Below are positions 7,261 to 16,476 of a stretch of DNA of 64,000 nt, piece by piece. The position numbers and the translations under genes are program-made. Within the stretch, counting starts at the first letter, position 1. The number at the start of each line of letters is the position of its first letter. The stretch covers positions 558,001 to 622,000 of the forward strand of contig CP103442.1 in NCBI GenBank assembly GCA_024919035.1. Reading direction: 5' to 3'. The notes beneath the pieces were generated by a model, which was not told the DNA's origin, searched no databases, and saw nothing but the letters and a program-made list of their open reading frames with translations. Source of the DNA: Methylophilaceae bacterium LSUCC0401 (lineage in GTDB: Bacteria > Pseudomonadota > Gammaproteobacteria > Burkholderiales > Methylophilaceae).

Positions 7261-9620
7261 TAATTAGAGATTTTTTTCCAGGTTGAAACCACTGTATCTG
7301 GATTTAATGAGACTGAAGTAATTCCTTTTTCAACCAGCCATTGAGCAAAATCATCATGATCTGACGGACCTTGTCCACAAATACCAACGTATTTATTTTT
7401 TTTCTTGGCGGATGAAATTGCCTGCTCAATTAATTTCATGACCGCAGGATCTCTTTCATCAAATCCATCTGCTAAAATACCTGAATCGCGATCGGTCCCC
7501 AAAGTGAGTTGAGTTAAATCATTTGATCCAATCGAGAAGCCATCGAACAGATCAAGGAAATCATCTGCAAGGATGGCATTGGATGGTACTTCACACATCA
7601 TAATGACTTTGAGCCCATTTTCTCCTCTTTTTAATCCATGAGTTTGTAAAATTTCAATTACCGCTTTAGCTTCATCTAATGTTCTTACGAATGGAATCAT
7701 GATTTCAATATTAGTGAGGCCCAATTCATCGCGAACTCTTTTCAAAGCTTTACATTCTAAAGCGAAACAGTCTTTGAATTCCTCTGAGCGATATCGAGCA
7801 GCTCCTCTGAATCCGATCATGGGATTCTCTTCATCAGGTTCGTAAATATCACCTGCAACTAATTTTTTGTATTCATTCGATTTAAAATCAGAGGTTCTTA
7901 AAATGACTGGATTAGGGTAAAACGCAGCCCCAATGGTAGCGATTCCTTCAGCCACCTTGCTGATATAAAAATCCTCGGGATCTTTATATCCTTTTGCCTT
8001 ATGATCAATAACACTCTTGATATCATTTGGCATAGCCGCATAATTAATAATTGCTTTTGGATGCACTCCGATAATGTTGTTAATGACAAACTCAAGTCTT
8101 GCTAAACCAACACCATGGTTAGGAATTTGAGCGAAGGTAAAAGCCATATCTGGATTACCTACATTCATCATAATTTTTACAGGGGGTTTGGGTAACTCAC
8201 CATCTTCTTGAATGTCTATATCAAAATCAAGCTGACCTTGATAAACAATTCCGGTTTCTCCCTCAGCACAAGATACAGTAACAATATCCCCATCATTTAA
8301 TAATTCGGTGGCATTTACACTTCCAACAATAGCTGGAATACCTAACTCACGAGCAATAATCGCCGCATGACAAGTTCGTCCACCACGATTAGTAACCAAT
8401 GCTGAAGCGCGTTTCATAACAGGCTCCCAATTGGGGTCGGTCATGTCTGCGACTAAGATATCACCGGGTTGTACTGTGTGCATTTCATTGGGATCGGTAA
8501 CAACTCGAACGGGCCCCGTTCCAATTTTTTGAGTCACTGCTCTACCAGCCACAATAGCTTTACTGGTTTCTTTTAATTTATAAGTTTCGGTCACATTTTT
8601 TTTCTGAGATTTAACTGTTTCAGGCCGTGCTTGAAGAATATACAGTTTATTGTCTAAGCCATTTTTTCCCCACTCAATGTCCATAGGGCAACCATAATGC
8701 TCCTCGATGGTAACGGCATATTTCGCTAATTCAAGAACCTCTTCATTAGTTAGACTAAATTGATCTGCATCTTGTGGGTTAACATCAATCGTCTCGGTAC
8801 TTTTTCCAGCCTCATTTAAATTTGAGAAAATCATTTTAATTTTTTTTGAGCCTATTGTTTTTTTAACTATTGCTGGAAAGTTTTTTTTCAGAAGGGGTTT
8901 GTGCACATAGAATTCATCAGGGTTTACTGCACCCTGAACGACCGTTTCTCCTAAGCCATAAGATGAGGTGATAAAAACAACATCCTTAAATCCAGATTCG
9001 GTATCGATTGAAAACATCACTCCTGCGCAACCAATATCACTTCTAACCATCTGTTGCACACCGGCTGAAATTGACACATCAGCATGAATAAAGCCTTTAT
9101 GGACTCGATAAGAAATTGCCCGGTCATTATAAAGCGATGCGAATACTTCTTTGATGGCTTTTTTAATATTATCAATACCATGAATGTTAAGAAAACTTTC
9201 TTGCTGTCCTGCGAATGATGCGTCAGGAAGATCTTCAGCGGTTGCTGATGAGCGAACGGCAAAGGTCATCTCATTGGAGGAGCGCTGGATGAGGGTTTCA
9301 TATTCTTGTTCAATAGCATGATCCAGTTCCTTCGGAAAAGGAGTTTGCATAATCCAATTACGAATTTTTTTACCAGAGGCCGCAAGTTGTTGGACATCAT
9401 TGATGTCCAGGTGCTCAAGTTCAGACTCAATTTGTATTCCAAGATCATTATGCTTAAGGAACTCTTGGAAAGCCTGTGCCGTAGTTGCAAATCCAGTTGG
9501 AACTCGAATTTCTTTTTGTGTCAACTGAGATATCATTTCTCCCAATGAAGCATTTTTTCCGCCCACCGAACCAACGTCGGTATTCCTGAGTTTTTCAAAA
9601 GGGATTACGTAATCAATCAT
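7260..9620 (-). CDS. ppsA: Phosphoenolpyruvate synthase
   Basis: It converts pyruvate and ATP to PEP, AMP and phosphate. Of 786 residues, the N-terminal ATP-binding domain runs to about residue 340, the phosphohistidine domain carries catalytic H418 in GGRTCHAAIIARE, and the C-terminal PEP/pyruvate barrel ends with GICGQGPSDHDDFA and the catalytic cysteine. T416 just before C417-H418 is the expected target of the regulatory protein encoded directly downstream. The gene faces glnE divergently across 148 bases that contain a perfect 18-bp palindrome. It probably feeds gluconeogenesis from C3 products of the RuMP cycle. Confidence 0.97.
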   Translation of the reverse strand: MIDYVIPFEKLRNTDVGSVGGKNASLGEMISQLTQKEIRVPTGFATTAQAFQEFLKHNDLGIQIESELEHLDINDVQQLAASGKKIRNWIMQTPFPKELDHAIEQEYETLIQRSSNEMTFAVRSSATAEDLPDASFAGQQESFLNIHGIDNIKKAIKEVFASLYNDRAISYRVHKGFIHADVSISAGVQQMVRSDIGCAGVMFSIDTESGFKDVVFITSSYGLGETVVQGAVNPDEFYVHKPLLKKNFPAIVKKTIGSKKIKMIFSNLNEAGKSTETIDVNPQDADQFSLTNEEVLELAKYAVTIEEHYGCPMDIEWGKNGLDNKLYILQARPETVKSQKKNVTETYKLKETSKAIVAGRAVTQKIGTGPVRVVTDPNEMHTVQPGDILVADMTDPNWEPVMKRASALVTNRGGRTCHAAIIARELGIPAIVGSVNATELLNDGDIVTVSCAEGETGIVYQGQLDFDIDIQEDGELPKPPVKIMMNVGNPDMAFTFAQIPNHGVGLARLEFVINNIIGVHPKAIINYAAMPNDIKSVIDHKAKGYKDPEDFYISKVAEGIATIGAAFYPNPVILRTSDFKSNEYKKLVAGDIYEPDEENPMIGFRGAARYRSEEFKDCFALECKALKRVRDELGLTNIEIMIPFVRTLDEAKAVIEILQTHGLKRGENGLKVIMMCEVPSNAILADDFLDLFDGFSIGSNDLTQLTLGTDRDSGILADGFDERDPAVMKLIEQAISSAKKKNKYVGICGQGPSDHDDFAQWLVEKGITSVSLNPDTVVSTWKKISN

Positions 9621-9644
9621 GCATTTCTCTCTATATTGAATTGT

Positions 9645-9662
9645 GTGATTTAATTAAATCAC
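9645..9662. promoter_or_regulatory. Perfect 18-bp palindrome between ppsA and glnE, candidate operator
   Basis: GTGATTTAATTAAATCAC is identical on both strands. It lies 25 bases upstream of the ppsA start and overlaps the region where a -35 box for ppsA would sit if the -10 is the nearby AT-rich CAATAT. The half-site spacing does not fit CRP (TGTGA-N6-TCACA) or FNR. The rest of the 148-base gap is AT-rich without other clear signals. Confidence 0.5.
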
Positions 9663-9768
9663 TGATTATGTTCTTAAACTATTGATAAAGTGTGTAATTT
9701 TGCCAAATTAGTGAAGAAATGTCATCAAATAATGTAATATAAATTCAGTTTTTCACATACCTAAACCA

Positions 9769-12321
9769 ATGAATGCACTGAAACAAGACATAGAAAAAGT
9801 ATCTCAGTGGAGCCGTTATTTTAAACGCTCGATTGCAAACCCAGCCATACTTGAGTACCTGGAGAAGGCTGCTTACGATCCTTTGACTGTGACTGAGGTA
9901 GAAAAAATTATTCCCAGTGACTGTCAAGAAGAGCAGTTATTTTTGAATAATCTAAGAACCTCTAGAAACCAATTACTAAACAAGCTTATTTTTCAGGATC
10001 TGTTAGGAATCATTGACTATCAAAATGTGGTCGAGATCATCTCACATTTTGCAAACGAAGCTATAACGGCCGTCTTTAATTTTTATAAAAAAGAATTTTT
10101 AGATATTCACCATCACTTCTATATTATCGCGATGGGTAAATTAGGTGGCGAAGAGCTTAATGTATCGTCTGATATCGATTTGATTTTTGCTCATGATTAT
10201 CCAAAAAATGACGATAGTGAATATAAAACACAGGTTCTTAATTTTGCGAAAAAGATTATCTTTGCCCTTAATCATAATAATGAAAATGGTTTTGTCTTTC
10301 GTGTAGATACGAGATTAAGGCCACATGGGTCTGAAGGGGTTCAGGTCCCCTCCCTCAATTTTCTTGAGGATTATTACCTGAATTATGGAAGAGAGTGGGA
10401 GCGATATGCTTGGATTAAACAGAGGGTTATTATTGGAAACCAAAAAAAAATTGACACCATCATCCGACCTTTTGTGTATCGGAAATATCTTGACTATAAA
10501 ACCATCGCTGAAATTAGAAATCTAAAAAAACTGATCAAAAAAGACTTGAATGATAAAAATAAAGGAAACGACATCAAGCTTGGATATGGAGGTATTAGAG
10601 AGATCGAGTTTATTATTCAAGCTCTGCAATTAATAAGGGGTGGAAAAAATATCCATTTAAGGGGCAATAACAGCTTAGACGTTCTTCAACAAATTTATGT
10701 CGAGGGGCTGTTGCCGCAAAAAGAATATAGGTTATTAAAAGATACCTATATATTTTTTAGGAACGTTGAGCATCGAATTCAGTATCAAGATGATAAGCAA
10801 ACACACCTCATTCCAAACGGAGATGATTTAAAAATTTTGGCAGATAGTTTTTCGATGGAGGCGGAAGGTTTTTTATCAAAACTTAATAATTGCCAGCAAC
10901 AGATTAATTTTTTATTTGAAGGATTCTTTAATCAAGTTAAGCAGGAGGATCAGAAAACATATCTCTATAAAAACGAAAATAATAAGACAATAGTTGATAA
11001 TTTATGCCAATCAAAACGCTGGCAAAAGTTGCCAGCAATATCCCAAAATCGAATTCTATATCTATTTGAAGTATTAGATGCTGAGATCGAAGCGGAGGGT
11101 TACGACGATCAAATTTTTATTAAAGTTTATGACCTTATTGAAACCATTGCCTCAAGGTCAAATTACATTGCCTTCTTTTTTGAGTACATCGAATGCTTTA
11201 AAACTATTATCGAATTTGCCTCAAAAAGTACCTGGATCATAGATTATATAAAAAAACACCCAATTCTGATTGATGATGTTTTAATCAATGAGGGTATGTT
11301 CCAGGTTGATTATGACCAATTGTATGCAAGAACCTTAGACTCTTTGTCGATGACTGACCAACTGGATGAACAGCTAGACCTTTTGAGAGATTTGAAACAT
11401 AAACTTGTTTTTCAACTCGCTATTTCAGAAATTCGTGGAGTTATCACACTTGAAAAAGTCTCTGATGAGTTAACGGCAATTGCAGATTTTTTTATTTACC
11501 TCACCCTTAATTTTCTTAAAACCAAATTTAAAAATACCGAGTTTTTTGAATCTTTTGTAGTTATTGCCTATGGTAAATTTGGGGCAAAGGAGATGAGCTA
11601 TGCCTCAGACCTAGATATTGTTTTTTTATATGATCATGACGCTTATGAGAAAACAGAGTTTATCAACATCGCTAAAAAGTTAAGTACCTGGCTTTCAAGT
11701 TATACCAATGCAGGTATTCTTTATGAATTAGATTTAGCGCTGAGACCTAACGGAAATAATGGTCTTTTAGTTAGCTCTTTTGATGCTTTTGCAAAGTATC
11801 AGCATGAACAAGCATGGGCTTGGGAACATCAGGCACTTTCAAAGGCAAGGTTTTGTTATGGCAATAAAAGACTTGCACTAAAATTTGAGCAAATTAGATC
11901 TAAAGTACTCATAAAAAATAGAAGTGCTTCCGAGCTAAAAGCTGAAATTTATCAAATGCGCTTAAAGATGTACGAAAATAGTGAACAAATTAGCCAGGGT
12001 CATTTTGATATAAAAAACAGCAAGGGGGGGCTGATTGATATTGAATTTTTCGTTCAGTACTTTATTTTATTGTATGCAAAAAAATACCCATCATTAATTG
12101 AGAATAAAGGAAATTTGGCGTTAATTGATGATTTGGCTTCATTAAAATTAATTAAAAAAACAGAAGCTGATTCCTTATCAAAAGCTTATCGTATGTATCG
12201 AAATATGATCCATAAATTCTCGTTGAATAGTCTAACAACTTTTACAACCACCGATTCTGATATTATTAAAATGGCTGATCAAATTCACCTGTACTTTCAA
12301 AAGTATTTGGGAAACAGTTAA
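9769..12321 (+). CDS. glnE: Glutamine synthetase adenylyltransferase/deadenylase
   Basis: GlnE attaches and removes AMP on glutamine synthetase in response to PII and glutamine. The 850 residues hold two nucleotidyltransferase domains: the N-terminal deadenylase with GGEELNVSSDIDLIF (about residues 126-140) and the C-terminal adenylylase with SYASDLDIVFLYD. It is about 100 residues shorter than the E. coli enzyme (946), mainly at the N-terminus. The frame closes at a stop 36 bases upstream of this ATG with no other ATG, so the start is well fixed, although no Shine-Dalgarno is obvious. It is divergent from ppsA. GlnD, the PII-modifying enzyme, lies at the other end of the window. Confidence 0.96.
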   Translation: MNALKQDIEKVSQWSRYFKRSIANPAILEYLEKAAYDPLTVTEVEKIIPSDCQEEQLFLNNLRTSRNQLLNKLIFQDLLGIIDYQNVVEIISHFANEAITAVFNFYKKEFLDIHHHFYIIAMGKLGGEELNVSSDIDLIFAHDYPKNDDSEYKTQVLNFAKKIIFALNHNNENGFVFRVDTRLRPHGSEGVQVPSLNFLEDYYLNYGREWERYAWIKQRVIIGNQKKIDTIIRPFVYRKYLDYKTIAEIRNLKKLIKKDLNDKNKGNDIKLGYGGIREIEFIIQALQLIRGGKNIHLRGNNSLDVLQQIYVEGLLPQKEYRLLKDTYIFFRNVEHRIQYQDDKQTHLIPNGDDLKILADSFSMEAEGFLSKLNNCQQQINFLFEGFFNQVKQEDQKTYLYKNENNKTIVDNLCQSKRWQKLPAISQNRILYLFEVLDAEIEAEGYDDQIFIKVYDLIETIASRSNYIAFFFEYIECFKTIIEFASKSTWIIDYIKKHPILIDDVLINEGMFQVDYDQLYARTLDSLSMTDQLDEQLDLLRDLKHKLVFQLAISEIRGVITLEKVSDELTAIADFFIYLTLNFLKTKFKNTEFFESFVVIAYGKFGAKEMSYASDLDIVFLYDHDAYEKTEFINIAKKLSTWLSSYTNAGILYELDLALRPNGNNGLLVSSFDAFAKYQHEQAWAWEHQALSKARFCYGNKRLALKFEQIRSKVLIKNRSASELKAEIYQMRLKMYENSEQISQGHFDIKNSKGGLIDIEFFVQYFILLYAKKYPSLIENKGNLALIDDLASLKLIKKTEADSLSKAYRMYRNMIHKFSLNSLTTFTTTDSDIIKMADQIHLYFQKYLGNS

Positions 12322-12447
12322 TATTAATTGCAGACTTCTTTGGATATTGCTAAAATTGATCTCTTAATTAATTAGTCAAAAACTACTTTTTTCTTTAAAA
12401 AGTAATAACATAATTTCAAGATTAAAAATAGTCAAACGGAGAAAACA

Positions 12448-13398
12448 ATGGCATCTTTATTAGAACAATTAAAATCAATGACAACCATCGTTGCCGACAC
12501 GGGAGAGGTGGATGCAATTAAAACTCTCAAGCCAGTCGACGCTACAACCAACCCATCTTTATTATTAAAGGCAAGTCAATTACCGCAGTGTGAGTCAATG
12601 ATTGAAGAGGCTATCGCTTATGCCAAAGCCCAAGGAGGGTCAAAAGAACAACAAATCGAAAATGCTGCAGATAAGCTTGCAGTCGCGGTTGGTCTTGAAA
12701 TTTTAAACCACATCCCTGGAAGAATATCAACCGAGGTTGATGCAAGCCTATCATTTAACATTGATAAGATGGTGCAAAAAGGTAAAAAGCTTATTAAGTT
12801 ATATAACGAAGCCGGCGTCTCAAATGACCGTGTTTTGATTAAACTAGCCTCTACATGGGAAGGGATTAAAGCGGGTGAGATTTTAGAAAAAGAGGGTATT
12901 AATTGTAACTTGACCTTATTATTTAGTTTTGCTCAAGCGCGAGCATGTGCTGAGGCCGGTGTATTTCTTATTTCTCCTTTTGTTGGACGAATCATGGATT
13001 GGTACAAAGCCAAAACTGGTCAGGAATATGCCCCACAAGATGACCCAGGCGTGAAGTCAGTGACAACGATATATAACTGGTACAAGGAACATGGTTTCAA
13101 TACGGTTGTTATGGGCGCATCATTTAGAAATATTGGCGAAATCACTGAGTTAGCTGGGTGTGATCGTCTAACTATTGCTCCTGCACTCCTAACAGAACTT
13201 GAAAACACAGAAGGAAAGCTTGAGAAAAAATTGGTCGACAATGGAGCTAAAACTGAAAAACCTGCAAAATTAGAAGAAGATCAATTTAGATTTGATCATA
13301 ACGAAGATGCCATGGCAACCGAGAAGCTGGCTGAAGGTATTCGAAATTTTGTGATTGATCAAAATAAACTTGAAAAAGCCCTTGCCGAGAAACTTTAA
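12448..13398 (+). CDS. tal: Transaldolase (RuMP cycle)
   Basis: It transfers a dihydroxyacetone unit between sugar phosphates. The 316 residues match the TalB type, with VDATTNPSL near residue 30, Schiff-base lysine K132 in [12 protein letters not shown], and [17 protein letters not shown] ribosome-binding site precedes the ATG. It lies 114 bases upstream of hexulose-6-phosphate synthase, which argues for a role in regenerating ribulose 5-phosphate in formaldehyde assimilation. The 126-base gap before it is AT-rich and contains only a weak TACTTTTT/AAAAAGTA hairpin. Confidence 0.96.
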   Translation: MASLLEQLKSMTTIVADTGEVDAIKTLKPVDATTNPSLLLKASQLPQCESMIEEAIAYAKAQGGSKEQQIENAADKLAVAVGLEILNHIPGRISTEVDASLSFNIDKMVQKGKKLIKLYNEAGVSNDRVLIKLASTWEGIKAGEILEKEGINCNLTLLFSFAQARACAEAGVFLISPFVGRIMDWYKAKTGQEYAPQDDPGVKSVTTIYNWYKEHGFNTVVMGASFRNIGEITELAGCDRLTIAPALLTELENTEGKLEKKLVDNGAKTEKPAKLEEDQFRFDHNEDAMATEKLAEGIRNFVIDQNKLEKALAEKL

Positions 13399-13415
13399 GC
13401 GAGGCTTATTTTGCA

Positions 13416-13442
13416 TTGACATGGGATCTATCTACCTATAAT
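13416..13442 (+). promoter_or_regulatory. Strong sigma-70 promoter of hexulose-6-phosphate synthase
   Basis: A perfect TTGACA (13416-13421) is followed by a perfect TATAAT (13437-13442). The spacer is 15 bases, shorter than ideal; using the overlapping TAATAT as -10 gives 17 bases. Either way it is the strongest promoter match I saw. It leaves a ~60-base leader ending in a GGGAG ribosome-binding site, as expected for a very highly expressed C1 gene. Confidence 0.7.
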
Positions 13443-13512
13443 ATTCCGGTTCAAACACGAAATAGGTAGTAGAGACTTATTTTTTAATTTTATTTATTGG
13501 GAGATATTAACG

Positions 13513-14142
13513 ATGGCATTAACACAAGTCGCATTAGACTCATTAGATTTCGACGCAACCGTTGCTTTAGCTGAAAAAGTTGCTGCGAATGTAGATATTT
13601 TAGAAATTGGTACACCTTGCATTAAGCATAATGGTATCAAATTATTAGAAACTTTAAGAGCTAAGTTTCCAAACAACTTAATCTTAGTTGACCTTAAAAC
13701 AATGGATGCTGGCGAATACGAAGCTGAGCCATTTTACAAAGCTGGCGCAGACATCTGTACAGTTTTAGGTGCTTCAGGTATCGCTACTATTAAAGGCGTT
13801 ATTGCTGCAGCGAAGAAATACGGCAAAGAAGTTCAAGTTGACATGATTAACGTTGACGATAAAGAATCTTTAGCAAAAGAAGCTGTTGCTGCTGGTGCTC
13901 AAATTATTGGTGTTCACACTGGTCTTGACGCTCAAGCTGCTGGCCATACACCTTTTGCTGACCTAGCTGCGATTGCTGCGCTTAATACTGGCGCTAAGAT
14001 TTCTGTTGCTGGTGGTGTTAAAGCTGCAACAACTCAGCAAGTTAAAGACGCGGGTGCTGCGATTATTGTTGCGGGTGCTGCGATTTACGGTGCTGCTGAT
14101 CCAGCTGCTGCTGCAAAAGAAATTACTGACATCGCTCACTAA
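13513..14142 (+). CDS. hps: 3-hexulose-6-phosphate synthase
   Basis: It condenses formaldehyde with ribulose 5-phosphate, the key carbon-fixing step of the RuMP pathway. The 209-residue (beta/alpha)8 protein of the OMP decarboxylase superfamily has the metal and substrate motif LVDLKTMDAGEYE (D60, K62, D65) and GVHTGLD. Residues near the end (VAGGVKAATT, IIVAGAAIYGA) form the phosphate-binding loops. It has its own strong promoter and is followed by a terminator before the isomerase gene, so it is probably transcribed largely alone and at a high level. Confidence 0.97.
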   Translation: MALTQVALDSLDFDATVALAEKVAANVDILEIGTPCIKHNGIKLLETLRAKFPNNLILVDLKTMDAGEYEAEPFYKAGADICTVLGASGIATIKGVIAAAKKYGKEVQVDMINVDDKESLAKEAVAAGAQIIGVHTGLDAQAAGHTPFADLAAIAALNTGAKISVAGGVKAATTQQVKDAGAAIIVAGAAIYGAADPAAAAKEITDIAH

Positions 14143-14166
14143 TCACTTAGTCGATCAAGTATTTTT

Positions 14167-14197
14167 AAAAATCCCGGCTCAGGTCGGGATTTTTTTT
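14167..14197 (+). terminator. Rho-independent terminator after hps
   Basis: AAAAATCCCG, an 8-base loop and CGGGATTTTT form a 10-bp stem followed by a T-tract, starting 24 bases after the hps stop. It separates hps from the isomerase gene. Confidence 0.9.
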
Positions 14198-14239
14198 GGT
14201 ATGATTTGATTTTACGATTTCGATATTTAAGGAAATTTA

Positions 14240-14779
14240 ATGGATACACAAAAACTAATTTTAGATAGGTTAACCACAGTATTATCAGAAACTGATAAAA
14301 GCAACGCTGCAAAGCTGAAATCTCTTGTGGATGGAGCAGGAAGAATTTTTGTTGGAGGGGCAGGCCGCTCGGGTCTTGTTTCTCGTTTTTTTGCAATGCG
14401 ATTAGTCCATTCTGGATATCAGGTAAATATGGTTGGTGAAGTTGTGACACCAGCATTGAAAGATGGAGATTTATTAGTCATTATCTCAGGATCAGGGGGA
14501 ACAAAAACACTCATGCCGATTCTTGAGACAGCTAAATCAAAAGGCGGAAAAATCGCTGTGATATCACAAAAAACAAGTTCTGCGATGGCGGATCTTGCTG
14601 ATTTAGTGGTACAAATTGGCAATGATGACAGTTACTCAACTTATACCGAAGGTATGCCTATGGGTACGGTATTTGAGTTATCGACTCTCGTTTATCTAGA
14701 AGCGGTCATTGCTGAAATTTATTTTGACAAAGGGTTATCTGAGGATGGCATGAGAGCGATTCATGCTAACTTAGAATAA
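14240..14779 (+). CDS. phi: 6-phospho-3-hexuloisomerase
   Basis: It converts hexulose 6-phosphate to fructose 6-phosphate, the second RuMP step. The 179-residue protein is a single SIS domain with FVGGAGRSGLVSRFFAMRL (about residues 38-56), IISGSGGT (84-91) and the final EDGMRAIHANLE typical of the family. A TAAGGAAAT ribosome-binding site precedes the ATG. It follows hps after a terminator and has its own terminator, so it may depend on read-through or a weak local promoter. Confidence 0.96.
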   Translation: MDTQKLILDRLTTVLSETDKSNAAKLKSLVDGAGRIFVGGAGRSGLVSRFFAMRLVHSGYQVNMVGEVVTPALKDGDLLVIISGSGGTKTLMPILETAKSKGGKIAVISQKTSSAMADLADLVVQIGNDDSYSTYTEGMPMGTVFELSTLVYLEAVIAEIYFDKGLSEDGMRAIHANLE

Positions 14780-14795
14780 TCCAGACTCAATCGAT

Positions 14796-14823
14796 AAAAA
14801 AGGGAGCGTTTGCTCCCTTTTTT
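14796..14823 (+). terminator. Rho-independent terminator after phi
   Basis: AAAAAAGGGAGC, loop GTTT and GCTCCCTTTTTT form a 12-bp perfect stem with its own T-tract. The A-run on the 5' side would also let it act on the minus strand. Confidence 0.92.
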
Positions 14824-14840
14824 GTTTAGAATTAATCCAT

Positions 14841-16226
14841 ATGCACACTTTCAACCTACCTTATTTTAAAGACTCTTTTGTTTGGTTTGATTGTATTAGA
14901 TTTGACGATACCCCGATGTTTCTTGATAGCTGTTTTAGCGATAAAAAAAACAATCAGATAAATCGGTACGACATTATTTGCAGTAATCCATTTATTAAAT
15001 TGACAGATCTAGGTACAAAGACTTCCATCCAAAAAGACGGTGTAGATTTTTTATCTGATGAGTCATTTATATCTATCGTGGACATCATGTCTGAGGATTT
15101 TAAGAAAAATTTTAAAACTGAGGGCGAGTTACCTTTTGAGGGAGGCTTTATTGGTTATCTCGCTTACGAGTTTAATCATTCTTCCGATAAATTCTTATCG
15201 ATACCCATCGCGAGAGCAAATGCTTATAAAACTGTAATTATTATTGATCACCATGAGGAGCAGGCGTATCTGGTCAGTCATGAGGATAAAGTTTTTGCTG
15301 AAAATTATCACCAAAAATTACTGGATCAGCTAAACCATCCGAAGAAAGAACAGGCAAAATTTAACATAGAAGGCAATCTTGAGCCTCAAAAAGATTTCGA
15401 AGCTTACTGTAAAAAGTTTAATAAAATTCAAGATTACATTGTCAATGGGGATGTATATCAGGTCAATCTAGCTACAAATTTTACGGTTAAATACAGCGGA
15501 GATCCATGGGTCTTTTATAAGCAGTTTAGAAAAATCAATCAATCCTCTTACATGGCGTATATAAATTTCGAAGATTTCTCAATTATTTCAGGCTCACCAG
15601 AACAATTTATTTCCATTAAAGATAACATTATTGTGTCTCGGCCAATCAAAGGGACCATGCCCCGGGGGAAGGATGAAACATCTGATGAAAAATTAAGATT
15701 AAAGTTAATGTCTAGTGAAAAAGATAGAGCCGAGAATCTTATGATTGTAGATTTAATTCGCAATGATTTGGGTAAAAATTGCGAAACAGGATCAGTCCAA
15801 GTAAAGGATTTGTTTGCTTTAGAAAGCTACCCAAATGTTCATCACTTAGTAAGTACAATTGAGGGAAAATTATTAAGTAATATTTCAGCATGGATAGCGT
15901 ATTGCGATGCATTTCCAGGTGGCTCAATCACGGGCGCCCCCAAACAAAGATCTATGGAGATTATTAGCGAACTTGAAGAATTTGCTCGCGAGGTTTATTG
16001 TGGTTCAATTTTCTATTTAAGCTTTTCAGGCTCAATGAATTCAAATATTGCAATCCGAACCTTGGTGGCAAAAAATGGAGTCTTAAACTATTTTTCCGGC
16101 GGTGGAATTACCCGTGGATCTTCAGCTCAAAGTGAATTTCAAGAGATTCAAGATAAAGCTGCTAATATTGAAAATGTTATTACTTATTTTAGGAGGGACA
16201 ATGATAGCAGAGGAAATAATCAATAA
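14841..16226 (+). CDS. pabB: Aminodeoxychorismate synthase component I
   Basis: It aminates chorismate to 4-amino-4-deoxychorismate for folate synthesis. The 461 residues contain the chorismate-binding domain with PIKGTMPRG (the lysine of PIKGT is the PabB mark; TrpE has alanine), ENLMIVDLIRNDLG, and FPGGSITGAPKQR. It is a stand-alone subunit, so the glutaminase PabA and lyase PabC must be elsewhere. Its last 26 bases overlap a pterin carbinolamine dehydratase gene, tying two pterin or folate genes together. Confidence 0.94.
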   Translation: MHTFNLPYFKDSFVWFDCIRFDDTPMFLDSCFSDKKNNQINRYDIICSNPFIKLTDLGTKTSIQKDGVDFLSDESFISIVDIMSEDFKKNFKTEGELPFEGGFIGYLAYEFNHSSDKFLSIPIARANAYKTVIIIDHHEEQAYLVSHEDKVFAENYHQKLLDQLNHPKKEQAKFNIEGNLEPQKDFEAYCKKFNKIQDYIVNGDVYQVNLATNFTVKYSGDPWVFYKQFRKINQSSYMAYINFEDFSIISGSPEQFISIKDNIIVSRPIKGTMPRGKDETSDEKLRLKLMSSEKDRAENLMIVDLIRNDLGKNCETGSVQVKDLFALESYPNVHHLVSTIEGKLLSNISAWIAYCDAFPGGSITGAPKQRSMEIISELEEFAREVYCGSIFYLSFSGSMNSNIAIRTLVAKNGVLNYFSGGGITRGSSAQSEFQEIQDKAANIENVITYFRRDNDSRGNNQ

Positions 16227-16476
16227 GGCTAAGGAGCAGTTACCAAGCTGGGTGACTGAGGCTAAATTAATTTATAAATTATTCGTATTTCAATCATTTG
16301 AAAAGAGTATTGTATTTACCAACAAGGTGGCTTTATTGGCAGAATCTTTAGATCACCATCCAGATATTTTAATTCAATACAATAAAGTAAAAATTACTTG
16401 TTCCACTCACGATGTTGGGGGTTTATCAATAAAAGATATTCATTTAGCGCAACAAATAGACGCATTAGAAATTTAA
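16201..16476 (+). CDS. Pterin-4a-carbinolamine dehydratase family protein
   Basis: The enzyme dehydrates 4a-hydroxytetrahydropterin. The ATG at 16201 is preceded by a perfect AGGAGG and gives 91 residues, the usual length; a longer reading of the frame would start within pabB and is unlikely. Conserved motifs are HHPDI and STHDVGGLSIKDIHLAQQID. In bacteria with phenylalanine hydroxylase it recycles the cofactor, but here it is coupled to pabB, so another pterin-protective role is possible. Its end overlaps the convergent RND pump gene by 12 bases. Confidence 0.9.
   Translation: MIAEEIINKAKEQLPSWVTEAKLIYKLFVFQSFEKSIVFTNKVALLAESLDHHPDILIQYNKVKITCSTHDVGGLSIKDIHLAQQIDALEI

Noticed and set aside
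10442-10450. A9 run within glnE as a second slippage site
   Set aside because: Long A runs are expected in AT-rich coding DNA; here it lies inside the first catalytic domain, where a truncated product would be useless, unlike the dnaX site.
12384-12404. TACTTTTT/AAAAAGTA hairpin after glnE as a terminator
   Set aside because: The stem is almost entirely A-T and is not followed by a T-tract, so it is probably chance in AT-rich sequence.
14139-14456. Minus-strand 105-codon ORF spanning the hps terminator and phi
   Set aside because: It covers a strong terminator and the conserved start of phi, and the peptide has no family features.
16102-16200. Longer N-terminus for the pterin dehydratase
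   Set aside because: The extra 33 residues lie inside pabB, are not found in the family, and the ATG at 16201 has a perfect ribosome-binding site.
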